From Agrobacterium cucumeris (GTDB lineage: Bacteria > Pseudomonadota > Alphaproteobacteria > Rhizobiales > Rhizobiaceae), in the NCBI RefSeq assembly GCF_030036535.1, contig NZ_CP080387.1, forward strand, positions 1,240,001 through 1,304,000: a stretch of 64,000 nucleotides of DNA. The letters run 5' to 3'. The translations under genes and the position numbers were made by a program. The notes beneath the pieces are model-generated. The model was not told the origin of the DNA, searched no databases, and was given only the letters and a program-made list of their open reading frames with translations. This document shows, piece by piece, positions 31,846 through 41,415 of this stretch (positions are counted from its first letter, which is position 1; every line of letters begins with the position of its first letter).

Positions 31846-32004
31846 TCAAGAGGGCCGTGGCCGGTCGTCACCATCATCGATTACCCGCCAGGCAGCCCCG
31901 TCCATATCGTCATATTGCCCTGATCGAACCGACCAGAGGAAAGCGAAAAGCCCGAGCGCGCCCAGAAACAGCGCGACGGGAATGAGATAGATCAGCATGT
32001 TCAT
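31846..32004 (-). CDS. fixS: cbb3-type cytochrome oxidase assembly protein FixS/CcoS
   Basis: A 52-residue protein beginning MNMLIYLIPVALFLGALGLFAFLW, one membrane segment, followed by the CcoS-type stretch SGQYDDMDGAAWRVIDDGDD. CcoS is needed to insert heme and copper into the cbb3 oxidase. Its ATG overlaps the fixI stop (ATGA), so it is the last gene of fixGHIS. Confidence 0.93.
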   Translation of the reverse strand: MNMLIYLIPVALFLGALGLFAFLWSVRSGQYDDMDGAAWRVIDDGDDRPRPS

Positions 32005-34292
32005 GCCAGTTGTGCCCCCTCGCCCGCAAATCCTGTTTTTACGTCGCTCCGGGGACGGATGGTTTCCGCCGCACCGGCAAGGCGCAACGCATTGGCAACG
32101 ACGATCAGTGAAGATGTCGACATCGCAATGGCCGCAATCATCGGCGTCGCATAACCGGCAATCGCAATCGGCACGGCGATGATATTATAGCCGATGGCAA
32201 GCGCGAAGTTCTGCCGGATAAGCCTTCCGGCCCGCTGAGATGTCTCGATCGCAAAAGGCACGGCATCGAGATCCTCCTGCATGAACACGAAATCGGCGGC
32301 CTGACGGCCAATATCGGCGGCGGTGGCGGGCGCCATGGAAACATGTGCAGCGGCAAGCGCCGGCGCATCGTTGATACCGTCTCCCACCATCAGCACCCTG
32401 CGCCCCTCACCGGCAAGTTCGGCGCAGCGCGCCGCCTTGTCCTTCGGCGACAGGTCCGCACGCCAGTTGCCGATCCCCAGCCGCTGCGCCATGGCGCTGA
32501 CGGCGGCGGCCCGGTCACCCGAAACGATTTCCTGCATCAGGCCCCGCACTGAGAGATTACGCAAAGCCGCAACCGCACCCGCGCGCGGATTATCCTCGAA
32601 ACCGAAGCTTGCCAGTTGATGGCCATCGAGCGACAGCACCACTTCCGACCGCGCATCGCCATTGTCGGTCCGTGCCTCATCCGGGCAGGCGAAACGGCGA
32701 TTGCCGAGCCGGTAAATACCGGCTTCCGTCTCGGCCTCGACACCCGAGCCCGGAATTTCCCGCACCGCGTCATAGATCGGCAAGGCACCGTTATAGGCGG
32801 CATGCAGGGCTTTCGAGAGAGGATGACGCGAATGAGCGGCAAGTCCCGCCGCAATTGCCATGGTGGCCGGCTTCACATCCCCTGTCTCGACCAGTCTCGG
32901 TTTACCGACGGTCAGCGTGCCGGTCTTGTCGAACAGCACGGTGTCGATTTCGGCCAGCCGCTCCATGGCCGAGCCTTCCTTGACCATGATGCCGTGCCGA
33001 AAAAGCCGTCCAGCGGCCACCACCTGCACGACGGGAACGGCAAGGCCGAGCGCACAGGGGCAGGTGATGATGAGAACCGCAATGGCAATCAGCATCGCCT
33101 GTTTCCAGTCCCCGCCAAAAACGCCCCAGCCGATAAACGTTACCAGCGCGAGAAGATGCACCACGGGTGAATAATAGCTTGCGGCGCGGTCGGCGATACG
33201 GCGGTAACGCGCCCGCCCGCCTTCGGCCGCCTCCATCAACCCGATCACTTCCGACAGGAAGGAATCCCTTGCCGAGGCGGTCACCCGGGCGGTGAGCGAA
33301 CCGGTGAGGTTGAGCGTGCCGGCCTGCAGGCTGTCGCCTGCCGCAACGCGGCGCGGCGCGCTTTCACCATTGACGATGGACATGTCGAGATCGCTGCTGC
33401 CGAAGACGACCACGGCATCCACCGCCACACGATCACCGGCCGTAATCGCAATCGACATTCCGGGTTGGACATCGGCAAGCTGGCGATATTCCCGCGTTCC
33501 ATCCTCACCGATGACGGTCGCGCCGCGTGGTGACAGCCGGGCCAATCCGGCAATGGCCGAGCGCGCCTTGTCGCGCATGATATGGTCGAGCGTGCGGCCG
33601 ATCAGCAGGAAGAACAGCAGCGACACGGTCGCATCGAACCAGGCATGCTCACCGTGATGGATCGTTTCCCACAGCGAAACGGCATAAGAGAGCGTGATGG
33701 CAAGCGCGATCGGCACATCCATGTTGGTGCGGCCGTGTTTCAGCGCGTTCCAGGCAGATTGATAGAAGAAACGCCCGCCATAGATCAGCGCCGGCGCGGC
33801 AATCATCGCCGAAATCCAGTGGAACATGTCGCGCGTCGCCGCATCCGCCCCCGACCAGACGGAGACGGACAGAAGCATGATATTGGCGGAGGCAAAACCG
33901 CACAGCGCCACCGCCCTTATCAGCTGCGAGCGCAACGCGTCGGAAGCATCCTGCCCGCTGGCGAAAAGATGTGTGCGGTATCCCGTCGACAGGATTGCAC
34001 GGGCAATCTCGGCGGGATCGGTCCTGACGCCATTGACCTCTTCCCTCCAGACAGCCGCCACACGTTTGGACGACAGGTTCACCCGCGCGCGTTCCACCTG
34101 TGGCAAACGGTTAAGCGCAGTCTCGATGGTTGTGATGCAGGCGCCGCAATAAACATCCGGCACGCTGAGATCGGTCTGGCGCAGCCCCTGCCCCAGATCG
34201 CGGCTTGCCAGCAGCAATTCCTCCGACGATGGTGGATTGACCGGCTCGCCGAGTTGAAGCGAGCCTTCCGTTCCCGGTGCACAGCAGCTCAT
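32001..34292 (-). CDS. fixI: Copper-translocating P-type ATPase FixI/CcoI
   Basis: A 763-residue P1B-type ATPase that moves copper across the inner membrane for cbb3 oxidase assembly. There is one N-terminal heavy-metal domain (VYCGACITTIE, about 48-58) and an extra Cys pair at the start (MSCCAPG). Also visible are a CPC membrane motif near residue 410, the phosphorylated Asp455 in DKTGT, HP in SRHPLS, and GDGINDAPAL. CPC and the location mark it as CcoI rather than a detoxifying CopA. It overlaps fixH and fixS by 4 bases each. Confidence 0.96.
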   Translation of the reverse strand: MSCCAPGTEGSLQLGEPVNPPSSEELLLASRDLGQGLRQTDLSVPDVYCGACITTIETALNRLPQVERARVNLSSKRVAAVWREEVNGVRTDPAEIARAILSTGYRTHLFASGQDASDALRSQLIRAVALCGFASANIMLLSVSVWSGADAATRDMFHWISAMIAAPALIYGGRFFYQSAWNALKHGRTNMDVPIALAITLSYAVSLWETIHHGEHAWFDATVSLLFFLLIGRTLDHIMRDKARSAIAGLARLSPRGATVIGEDGTREYRQLADVQPGMSIAITAGDRVAVDAVVVFGSSDLDMSIVNGESAPRRVAAGDSLQAGTLNLTGSLTARVTASARDSFLSEVIGLMEAAEGGRARYRRIADRAASYYSPVVHLLALVTFIGWGVFGGDWKQAMLIAIAVLIITCPCALGLAVPVVQVVAAGRLFRHGIMVKEGSAMERLAEIDTVLFDKTGTLTVGKPRLVETGDVKPATMAIAAGLAAHSRHPLSKALHAAYNGALPIYDAVREIPGSGVEAETEAGIYRLGNRRFACPDEARTDNGDARSEVVLSLDGHQLASFGFEDNPRAGAVAALRNLSVRGLMQEIVSGDRAAAVSAMAQRLGIGNWRADLSPKDKAARCAELAGEGRRVLMVGDGINDAPALAAAHVSMAPATAADIGRQAADFVFMQEDLDAVPFAIETSQRAGRLIRQNFALAIGYNIIAVPIAIAGYATPMIAAIAMSTSSLIVVANALRLAGAAETIRPRSDVKTGFAGEGAQLA

Positions 34293-34789
34293 TGACGTCC
34301 CCTGATAACGGCAATCCGCGTGCCCTCATGCACGATAATCCGGCCGTCCTTGACGGCGGTAACCTCGACGATCCATTGCCCCGGCAGCATGTCATGTGCG
34401 CCGGTAAAGACGCCGGTGGTGGCCGGGGTCAGTTCCATGTCGAAATTCTGGCTTTCACCCACGGGCCGACGAAAATGCGCCGTCACCGTATCCGTATCGA
34501 TCGGACCTTTATCCGGGTGGAAAACCTCGTAACGCACGGTCTTCTCATCCACCACGAGCCTGCCCTTGATGCCGGTTGCAGCCCGTGCCTTGGCGGCTTC
34601 CGCCTTGGCATTGAACTGCTGGCTGGCAACATAGGTATTGGGCACAACGAGCCCGCTCCAGCTGTGGACCGCATTCCAGGCCATGATCATGTTGACGGTG
34701 ATGATGGTGCCGAAGAACAGCACCATGACGCCGAGCATGTGCCAGCCGGTAAAAACGAAGCCGGATGTCTGGCGATTGTTGACTGTCAT
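34289..34789 (-). CDS. fixH: FixH-family protein (CcoH)
   Basis: A 166-residue protein with one membrane segment near residues 13-38 (FTGWHMLGVMVLFFGTIITVNMIMA) and a periplasmic beta-rich part that resembles other FixH/CcoH proteins (GLVVPNTYVASQQFN). CcoH stays bound to the cbb3 oxidase and is needed for its stable assembly. It is joined to fixG and fixI by 4-base overlaps, showing translational coupling. Confidence 0.93.
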   Translation of the reverse strand: MTVNNRQTSGFVFTGWHMLGVMVLFFGTIITVNMIMAWNAVHSWSGLVVPNTYVASQQFNAKAEAAKARAATGIKGRLVVDEKTVRYEVFHPDKGPIDTDTVTAHFRRPVGESQNFDMELTPATTGVFTGAHDMLPGQWIVEVTAVKDGRIIVHEGTRIAVIRGRQ

Positions 34790-36369
34790 TTTTTCACTCC
34801 CGGAGCATTAAAGACCGCATCGTAGCGGGCCGTTTCGTGGCCGGCCGTATCGCTGACGATGAATTCGAAGTTTTCCGCCGCCCGCGCAATATCCTTGCCC
34901 GGCAGGGTGACGAAGACCTTCAGCGTCGTCGCCTCATCCGGCTCCACCGTCACCTCGAAGGCGCGCGCGGCCGTATCCGGCATGCCGTTTATCTTCATCA
35001 CCGCATTCGGAAGGCCTTCTATCGTCAGGCTCATCACGCGCGGCTGCGGCACCATGTTGAGAATGCGCACGGTATAGCCGTTACGGATCGACCCGTTCGA
35101 TTCCAGCACATATTGCGGATTACGGTCATGCAGGACATTGAGCGCCAGCCGCTCGCGCGTCACCAGCGCAAACAGCATGCCGATGCCGACAGCAGCCCAG
35201 ATGGCGGTATAAAGCAGCGTGCGCGGCCGGAAGATGATGCGCCAGTTGAAGTGGCGGACGCGCTTGCTGAAGCTGCCGTCCTCCTCACGCACATTGGCGG
35301 GGCGGATCGCGTATTCGCCGTTGCCGGTCGCCAGCGCCATGTTGGACTGATATTCGGACAGCGTCGCATAGGCGATAAGCCCGCGCGGCTTGCCGATCTT
35401 GTCCATCACCCCGTCACAGGCATCGATGCAGAGCGCGCAGGTGATGCATTCCAGCTGCTGCCCGTCCCTGATGTCGATGCCCATGGGACAGACCGCGACA
35501 CAGGCATTGCAATCGACGCAATCGCCGATGCTCTCCCCAGCTGCCGCAGCCTTCTTGGCGTGCCGCGAGCGCGGTTCGCCGCGCCAGTCATTATAGGTAA
35601 CGACAAGCGAATTCTCATCCAGCATCGCCGCCTGGATGCGCGGCCAGGGGCACATGTAGGTGCAAACCTGTTCCCGCATCAGCCCGCCGAAGACATAGGT
35701 GGTGGCGGTCAGCGTGGCGACGGTCGAGTAGGCGATCATCGGCGCCTGCCCGGTCATGAACTGCATCGCCAGTGTCGGCGCATCGGCGAAATAGAAAATC
35801 CAGGCGCCGCCGGTCAGAACGCCAATCACCAGCCAGATCGCATGTTTCAGCACCCGCTTGCGCAATTTGCCAAATGTGAAGGGCGCCGCATCCAGTTTCA
35901 TGCGGGCGTTCCTGTCGCCCTCGATCGCCCGTTCGACCACCAGAAACAGGTCGACCCAGACGGTCTGCGGACAGGTGTAACCGCACCATGCGCGCCCGAC
36001 GGCTGATGTGACGAGAAACAGCCCCAGCCCCGCCATGACCAGCAGGCCGGCAACAAAAAAGAACTCCTGCGGCCAGATTTCGATGAAAAAGAAATAAAAG
36101 CGCCGGTTGGCGATATCGATCAATACCGCCTGATCGGGCGCATAGGGACCGCGGTCCCAGCGCAGGAACGGCGTCAGATAATAGATGCCGAGCGTCACCA
36201 GCATCACCAGCCATTTGAACCGCCGGAACCTGCCCTCGGCGCGCTTCGGAAAAATCTTCTTGCGCGCTTCGTAAAGCGGTTTGCGCGTTTTTGCGGAATT
36301 GACGGCTTCCGCCTCCAGCCTTTCGACGGGCTGTTGCGGGCGATCCTGTCCGGCGCGATAGATGTTCAT
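34786..36369 (-). CDS. fixG: Cytochrome c oxidase accessory protein FixG/CcoG
   Basis: A 527-residue membrane iron-sulfur protein, first of fixGHIS. Several membrane segments carry CGYTCPQTVW and CTYMCPWPRIQ. Two 4Fe-4S ferredoxin motifs (CVDCNACVAVCPMG and CITCALCIDACD, about residues 285-325) follow, and a C-terminal periplasmic immunoglobulin-like domain ends the protein. CcoG reduces Cu2+ for delivery to the oxidase. The start is ATG at 36369. An FNR/FixK box lies 56 bases upstream. Confidence 0.96.
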   Translation of the reverse strand: MNIYRAGQDRPQQPVERLEAEAVNSAKTRKPLYEARKKIFPKRAEGRFRRFKWLVMLVTLGIYYLTPFLRWDRGPYAPDQAVLIDIANRRFYFFFIEIWPQEFFFVAGLLVMAGLGLFLVTSAVGRAWCGYTCPQTVWVDLFLVVERAIEGDRNARMKLDAAPFTFGKLRKRVLKHAIWLVIGVLTGGAWIFYFADAPTLAMQFMTGQAPMIAYSTVATLTATTYVFGGLMREQVCTYMCPWPRIQAAMLDENSLVVTYNDWRGEPRSRHAKKAAAAGESIGDCVDCNACVAVCPMGIDIRDGQQLECITCALCIDACDGVMDKIGKPRGLIAYATLSEYQSNMALATGNGEYAIRPANVREEDGSFSKRVRHFNWRIIFRPRTLLYTAIWAAVGIGMLFALVTRERLALNVLHDRNPQYVLESNGSIRNGYTVRILNMVPQPRVMSLTIEGLPNAVMKINGMPDTAARAFEVTVEPDEATTLKVFVTLPGKDIARAAENFEFIVSDTAGHETARYDAVFNAPGVKK

Positions 36370-36424
36370 GATAGGAGTCCATTTTTATCTCCTTGCTTTC
36401 TCCCATCTCAGCGGGGAAACATCC

Positions 36425-36438
36425 TTGACTTACATCAA
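36425..36438. promoter_or_regulatory. FNR/FixK-type box upstream of fixG
   Basis: TTGAC-TTAC-ATCAA differs from the consensus TTGAT-N4-ATCAA at one base. It lies 56 bases from fixG and 51 bases from the divergent SRPBCC gene, so low oxygen may drive both. Confidence 0.8.
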
Positions 36439-36488
36439 GTGACGACAAAGTGGCGCAGGGAGGGACCGCGCCGCAGAGGGAGGACGAG

Positions 36489-36893
36489 ATGCCTGTCATG
36501 CAGTCGAGAATCATTCACCTGTCAGTCGAAAAGCCGTGGGCACAGGTCTATGGTTTCGCCTCCGACCCGCAGAACATGCCGCGCTGGGCGGCAGGTCTGG
36601 GCGGCGGGCTGAAGCCGGATGGCAACGACTGGATTGCCGATGGCGGACCGCTTGGCGAGGTGCGTGTCAATTTCGCGCCGGCCAACGAATTCGGCGTCAT
36701 AGATCACGTCGTCACATTGCCTGACGGGCTGAAGGTCTATAACGCGCTTCGGGTAACGCCGAATGGCAGCGGCGCGGAAGTAAGCTTCACGCTGCTTCGG
36801 CTTGACGGCATGACGGACGAGGAGTTCGAGCAGGATGCGAGCGCGATCACGGCCGATCTCGAAACGCTGAAATCGCTGCTTGAAGCGGATTGA
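36489..36893 (+). CDS. SRPBCC-family protein
   Basis: A 134-residue START/Bet v1-like (polyketide cyclase 2) protein. It begins with the usual strand RIIHLSVEKPWAQVYGFASDP and NMPRWAAGLGGG, and ends in a long helix (ASAITADLETLKSLLEAD). Such proteins form a hydrophobic pocket; the ligand here is unknown. ATG at 36489 follows a GGGAGGACGAG site. It shares its control region with fixG and is followed 10 bases later by a VOC protein gene. Confidence 0.85.
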   Translation: MPVMQSRIIHLSVEKPWAQVYGFASDPQNMPRWAAGLGGGLKPDGNDWIADGGPLGEVRVNFAPANEFGVIDHVVTLPDGLKVYNALRVTPNGSGAEVSFTLLRLDGMTDEEFEQDASAITADLETLKSLLEAD

Positions 36894-36903
36894 TGGAGTA
36901 AAT

Positions 36904-37261
36904 GATGACAGAAAATGCCAATGACCGGCGCATCGACTATGTCGAATTCAACGTCGCCGACATCGAACGCAGCAAGGAATTTTACGGCGGCGCATTCGGC
37001 TGGACCTTCAAGGATTACGGTCCGCAATATTGCGAGTTTTCCGACGGCCGCCTGACCGGCGGCTTCACCACCACCGCGCCGGTTTCGGCCAGGGGCGGAC
37101 CGCTCGTCATTCTCTACGCCGCCGATATCGAGGATGTGCAGCGGCGTGTCGAAGCCGCCGGCGGCCAGATCAGCGTCGCGATCTTCGCCTTTCCCGGCGG
37201 CCGGCGTTTCCATTTCACCGATCCGGATGGATACGAAGTGGCCGTCTGGTCGACAAACTGA
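36904..37261 (+). CDS. VOC-family protein (glyoxalase/bleomycin-resistance fold)
   Basis: A 118-residue (119 with the adjacent upstream ATG) single-domain vicinal oxygen chelate protein. Pattern: IDYVEFNVADIERSKEFYGGAFGW at the start and RFHFTDPDGYEVAVW at the end. The usual first metal His of the family is replaced by Glu in VEFNV, and a terminal Glu is in YEVAVW, so metal binding is uncertain. It lies in a three-gene plus-strand unit with the SRPBCC gene and a second VOC gene between the two fix operons. Confidence 0.83.
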
Positions 37262-37277
37262 TCGGCAGGAGCTCGCC

Positions 37278-37724
37278 ATGACTTTGACAACACCGCCTTT
37301 TTCGTTGGTCGGTATCGATCATATCGTCTTCATCGTCGACGACATGACGCGGGCGCTCGATTTTTACCGGAACGTGCTGGGGTGCAGGGATGGTTACTCT
37401 TACCCTGCTCTCGGGATGGAACAAGTCTGGTGCGGCAATGCCCTGATCGTGCTGTGGGATGTCACGCACCCCGGTGGCACAAAGGCCGCTCCGCCCGTCT
37501 CCGGAGGTCGTAATGTCGATCACATCTGCATAGCGACCGGTCCCCTGAATCATGATGCGCTTCGCGCCCATCTGGCGAAATTTAACGTCACGATAGAACA
37601 GGAAGCCTTTCACGGTGGCGCGAGAGGAATGGGACATTCGTTCTATTTCCGTGATCCCTTCGGCAACAAGATCGAGTTGAAGGGACCAGCCGAATATCCG
37701 GATGGACGGGCGGAAAACGCCTGA
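37278..37724 (+). CDS. VOC-family protein
   Basis: A 148-residue protein with a more complete VOC pattern: GIDHIVFIVDDMTRALDFYR (first His), VDHICIAT (second His) and FRDPFGNKIELKG (Glu). It is likely a metal-dependent lyase, dioxygenase or resistance-type protein; the substrate is unknown. ATG at 37278 follows GGCAGGAGC. It begins 16 bases after the first VOC gene ends, and a strong terminator closes the unit. Confidence 0.88.
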   Translation: MTLTTPPFSLVGIDHIVFIVDDMTRALDFYRNVLGCRDGYSYPALGMEQVWCGNALIVLWDVTHPGGTKAAPPVSGGRNVDHICIATGPLNHDALRAHLAKFNVTIEQEAFHGGARGMGHSFYFRDPFGNKIELKGPAEYPDGRAENA

Positions 37725-37734
37725 TCTGAACAAT

Positions 37735-37764
37735 AAAAAAGGGCGCCTCCCCGGCGCCCTTCTT
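37735..37764. terminator. Bidirectional Rho-independent terminator
   Basis: GGGCGCC / GGCGCCC stem with a TCCCC loop is preceded by AAAAAA and followed by TTCTTT. It separates the convergent VOC unit and fixP. Confidence 0.85.
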
Positions 37765-37779
37765 TGCATTCCACTTGCC

Positions 37780-38643
37780 TCATTCACCCCCACCAAGCGA
37801 ATGCACGAAGATTGCCAGCTGCTTGACGGTCGTGTCACCGAGACGCTCACCCCAGGCGGGCATGACGCCATGCTTGGGCGAACGGATCTGCGAGACGATC
37901 CCCTCCTCCCCATGCGACTTCAGCCAGATCGCATCGGCCAGATTGGGCGCGCCGAATTCGCGATTGCCCTTGGCGTCTTCCCCGTGGCACGAGGCGCAAT
38001 TGTCGGCAAAGAGCTGCTTGCCGGGTTCCACCAGCGCCGGGTTGGAAGGCGTGCCGGTAAGGCTGACGACATAGGCGGCGACCTCGCGGATTTCATTCGA
38101 CTGGAGGATGTCACCGAAGGCCGGCATTTCCGAAGCGCGCGTATCAGGATCATCGGCAAAACGAATGCCGTGCTTCACCGTCGTGTAGATATCGTCGGCA
38201 CTGCCGCCCCACATCCAGTCATCGTCATTAAGGTTGGGATAACCCTGCCCGCCTTCCGCGCCCGAACCGTGACACTGAATGCAATTGACCTTGAAAGCGG
38301 CTGCACCGCCGGAAAGGGCAAACTGCATCAGGGTCGGGTCCGCCTGAATTTCGGCAAGCGAAGAATTGGCGATTCTGTCGACATAGACGCTCTGCGCCTG
38401 TTTCGCATCGGCAATTTCGGCGGCGATTTCGCCGCGGCTGCTCCAGCCGAGCAAGCCTTTTGTTGCGCCTGATATCAGCGGGTAAGCCGGATAGGCGATG
38501 GTATAACCGATAGCCCAGAGGATCGTGAAATAAAAGGTCCAGACCCACCAGCGCGGCATGGGATTGTTCAGCTCGCGGATACCGTCCCATTCGTGGCCGG
38601 TGGTTTCGACGCCGCTGATGTCATCAATGTGTTTTTCGGACAT
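37780..38643 (-). CDS. fixP: cbb3-type cytochrome c oxidase subunit III (FixP/CcoP)
   Basis: A 287-residue membrane-bound diheme cytochrome c that passes electrons to the cbb3 oxidase. One N-terminal membrane segment is seen (WWVWTFYFTILWAIGYTIAY). Two heme-c motifs follow, CIQCH (near 121) and CASCH (near 219), with distal Met in EMPAFG and VMPAWG. It is the last gene of fixNOQP, with fixQ ending 3 bases before its start. Confidence 0.97.
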   Translation of the reverse strand: MSEKHIDDISGVETTGHEWDGIRELNNPMPRWWVWTFYFTILWAIGYTIAYPAYPLISGATKGLLGWSSRGEIAAEIADAKQAQSVYVDRIANSSLAEIQADPTLMQFALSGGAAAFKVNCIQCHGSGAEGGQGYPNLNDDDWMWGGSADDIYTTVKHGIRFADDPDTRASEMPAFGDILQSNEIREVAAYVVSLTGTPSNPALVEPGKQLFADNCASCHGEDAKGNREFGAPNLADAIWLKSHGEEGIVSQIRSPKHGVMPAWGERLGDTTVKQLAIFVHSLGGGE

Positions 38644-38646
38644 ATC

Positions 38647-38799
38647 CTAGTCCTCCTTGAGCGGAATGCTGGCGGCATCGTCCGCGGCCTTCTTGGAGCC
38701 GGGGCGAAGGGTAAAAACGACGACGCCGGCGAAGAACAGGGTCATGGCAAGCAGGCCCCAGCTGTCGGCGAAGTGGCGCATGGCCGTATAGGTTTCCAT
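38647..38799 (-). CDS. fixQ: cbb3-type cytochrome oxidase subunit FixQ/CcoQ
   Basis: A 50-residue single-pass protein: METYTAMRHFADSWGLL, a membrane segment to about residue 30, then a charged tail ending PLKED. CcoQ stabilises the oxidase. It lies between fixO and fixP with a 12-base gap to fixO and 3 bases to fixP. Confidence 0.94.
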   Translation of the reverse strand: METYTAMRHFADSWGLLAMTLFFAGVVVFTLRPGSKKAADDAASIPLKED

Positions 38800-38811
38800 C
38801 GTTTCGCCTCC

Positions 38812-39543
38812 TCACCGGTATCCGGCGGCATCGTCATAGGTCGAGAAATCGACCAGCGTGCCGAGCATCTGCAGATAGGCGACCAGAGCATCCATTTCGG
38901 TAAGCTTGGCCGGATCGCCGTCGAAATCGCCGACCTTCGCCTTCGGGTAACGCGCCAGAAGTTCCGACGAATCCGCATTCGGATCGGCCTGGGCGACAAG
39001 ATCAGCCGCGGACTTCTCAATCATCTCATCGCTATAGGGCACACCAACGGCGCGGTTGGCCTTCAGCTCCATCGAAATGTCGGTGATCTTCAGCGGCGTC
39101 GTCTTGAGGAAGGCGTATGACGGCATGATCGATTCCGGCACCACGGAGCGCGGATCGGCCAGATGCTGCACGTGCCATTCGTTCGAATAGCGATCGCCGA
39201 CGCGCGCGAGGTCCGGCCCCGTGCGCTTGGAACCCCATTGGAACGGATGGTCGTACATGGATTCCGCCGCCAGGCTGTAATGCCCGTAACGTTCCACCTC
39301 GTCGCGGAACGGCCGGATCATCTGGCTGTGGCAGACGTAACATCCCTCGCGGATGTAGATGTTGCGCCCGGCCAGTTCCAGCGGCGTGTAGGGTCGCATG
39401 CCCTCCACCTTCTCGATGGTGTTTTCGAGATAAAAGAGCGGTGCGATTTCCACGATACCGCCGATGGAGACGACCAGCAGCGAGCCGACCAGAAGCAGCG
39501 TGGCGTTGCGTTCGATGACGCCGTGTTTGTCAAGTATGGACAT
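38812..39543 (-). CDS. fixO: cbb3-type cytochrome c oxidase subunit II (FixO/CcoO)
   Basis: A 243-residue membrane-anchored monoheme cytochrome c. The N-terminal anchor is about residues 14-38; the heme motif is CYVCHSQ near residue 73; the axial Met is likely in ESIMPSYAF. It hands electrons from FixP to FixN. The start is ATG at 39543, 10 bases after fixN. Confidence 0.97.
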   Translation of the reverse strand: MSILDKHGVIERNATLLLVGSLLVVSIGGIVEIAPLFYLENTIEKVEGMRPYTPLELAGRNIYIREGCYVCHSQMIRPFRDEVERYGHYSLAAESMYDHPFQWGSKRTGPDLARVGDRYSNEWHVQHLADPRSVVPESIMPSYAFLKTTPLKITDISMELKANRAVGVPYSDEMIEKSAADLVAQADPNADSSELLARYPKAKVGDFDGDPAKLTEMDALVAYLQMLGTLVDFSTYDDAAGYR

Positions 39544-39553
39544 CGGCCTCTCC

Positions 39554-41176
39554 TTATTCAGCAGGCTGCAGCGAAGGAGCCGCGTCCTTGCGGGCGCCCT
39601 CCTCGCGTTGATGACCGAGAATGGTCATCGTGACGTTGTAGGCCATGATCAGCGCGCCGCTGAGGAACATCAGGCCACCCAGTGCACGCATCACGTAATA
39701 GGGGAACAAGGCCGCGACCGATTCCGCGAAGGAATAGACGAGGAAGCCCTGGCTATCATATTCGCGCCACATCAGAGCCTGCTGGATGCCGGCCACCCAC
39801 ATGACGGCGGCGTAAACGACGATGCCGAGCGTGGCGAGCCAGAAGTGCCAGTTGACCAGTTGCAGGCTGTAGAGACGGTCCCTGCCCCAGAGTTTCGGCG
39901 TCAGGTAATAGATCGCGCCGAAGGTGATCATGCCGTTCCAGCCAAGCGCGCCGGAATGAACGTGGCCGATGGTCCAGTCGGTATAGTGGCTGAGCGAGTT
40001 GACGGCCTTGATCGACATCATCGGACCTTCGAAGGTCGCCATGCCGTAGAAGGCCACCGCCATCACCATCATGCGCACGACGGGATCGGTGCGGATCTTG
40101 TCCCATGCGCCCGAAAGCGTCATCAGGCCGTTGATCATGCCGCCCCACGAAGGCATCCACAGCATCACCGAGAACACCATGCCGAGCGTCTGCGCCCAGT
40201 CGGGCAGCGCGGTATAGTGCAGATGATGCGGGCCGGCCCAGATATACATGAAGATCAGCGCCCAGAAGTGGATGATCGACAGGCGGTAGGAATAGACCGG
40301 GCGGTTCACCTGCTTCGGAATGAAATAATACATCATGCCGAGGAAGCCAGCCGTCAGGAAGAAGCCGACGGCGTTATGGCCGTACCACCATTGCGTCAGC
40401 GCATCCTGCACGCCGGAGAACGCCGAATAGCTCTTGACGCCCAGGAACGACACGGGCACCGCCAGATTATTGACGATGTGCAACATGGCGATGGTGACGA
40501 TGAAGCCGAGATAGAACCAGTTCGCCACATAGATATGTGGCTCCTTGCGCATGAAGATCGTGCCGAGGAAGGTCACGAGATAGGCGACCCAGACGATGGT
40601 CAGCCAGATATCGACATACCATTCCGGCTCCGCATATTCGCGGCCCTGGGTGATGCCGAGCAGGTAACCGGTGGCGGCCATGATGATGAAGAGATTATAA
40701 CCCCAGAACACGAACCAGCCGAGATTGCCGCCGAACAGGCGCGCGCGACAGGTTCTCTGCACCACGTAAAAAGACGTGGCGATCAGCGCATTTCCGCCGA
40801 AAGCGAAGATCACCGCCGAGGTGTGCAGCGGCCGCATGCGGCCGAAATTGAAATAGGGTGCGATGTTGAGATCGGGAAAGGCAAGCTGAAGCGCCACCAC
40901 GACCCCGACCAGAAAACCGACGACACCCCAGAACACGGTGGCGATGACGCCGTATTTCACCACCTCGTCGAAATATTCCGACTTGCGGCGGGCGAGCGCG
41001 GCCGGATCGACAGGCGCGAAGGAGACACGGCGCAACAGAAGCACCGTGCTGACCAGCAGTGTAAAGAACAGCACCCACATATGGGCGGCGAAAAGACTGT
41101 CATGGGAAAAAGCTGCCCCAAGCAACGCGAGAAAGGCCCCAAGGGCCACGATCGCGGTTTCTAACGTGTAATTCAT
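39554..41176 (-). CDS. fixN: cbb3-type cytochrome c oxidase subunit I (FixN/CcoN)
   Basis: The 540-residue catalytic subunit of the high-affinity oxidase, with about twelve membrane helices, heme b, heme b3 and CuB. Hallmarks are [17 protein letters not shown] (heme b His), [20 protein letters not shown] (CuB His and the Tyr of the cbb3 type), [13 protein letters not shown] (two CuB His) and [12 protein letters not shown] (heme ligands). ATG at 41176 behind GGGGGAAACC is preferred. The open frame to 41305 covers the FNR box. It is the first gene of fixNOQP. Confidence 0.98.
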   Translation of the reverse strand: MNYTLETAIVALGAFLALLGAAFSHDSLFAAHMWVLFFTLLVSTVLLLRRVSFAPVDPAALARRKSEYFDEVVKYGVIATVFWGVVGFLVGVVVALQLAFPDLNIAPYFNFGRMRPLHTSAVIFAFGGNALIATSFYVVQRTCRARLFGGNLGWFVFWGYNLFIIMAATGYLLGITQGREYAEPEWYVDIWLTIVWVAYLVTFLGTIFMRKEPHIYVANWFYLGFIVTIAMLHIVNNLAVPVSFLGVKSYSAFSGVQDALTQWWYGHNAVGFFLTAGFLGMMYYFIPKQVNRPVYSYRLSIIHFWALIFMYIWAGPHHLHYTALPDWAQTLGMVFSVMLWMPSWGGMINGLMTLSGAWDKIRTDPVVRMMVMAVAFYGMATFEGPMMSIKAVNSLSHYTDWTIGHVHSGALGWNGMITFGAIYYLTPKLWGRDRLYSLQLVNWHFWLATLGIVVYAAVMWVAGIQQALMWREYDSQGFLVYSFAESVAALFPYYVMRALGGLMFLSGALIMAYNVTMTILGHQREEGARKDAAPSLQPAE

Positions 41177-41291
41177 TGTTGGTTTCCCCCAACGTACAAG
41201 CCGACCGACGAAAGGCAGGTTGTGCGCCTGGGAGAGCGGAAACGCGCCTTTGCGTCGGTTGGAGCATTGCCACCGGCAGGGCAACGCCACC

Positions 41292-41305
41292 TTGATCCAG
41301 ATCAA
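41292..41305. promoter_or_regulatory. FNR/FixK box upstream of fixN
   Basis: TTGAT-CCAG-ATCAA is a perfect match to the anaerobox consensus, 116 bases before the fixN start codon. It should place fixNOQP under FnrN/FixK control at low oxygen. Confidence 0.9.
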
Positions 41306-41415
41306 GAAAGCAAAGCTGTCGCAGCCCCGGTAAAACAGGGCGCGGCTTTATGGAGGGAATTTGCGTAAAAACAAAAGTGCGCGGTGATGGCGATCCTGCT
41401 TTTGCAGGTGTCGCG

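Noticed and set aside
39464..41164. 566-codon plus-strand open frame opposite fixN/fixO
   Set aside because: Antisense to two oxidase subunits with clear heme motifs; the product is a run of His/Asp/Arg with no fold.
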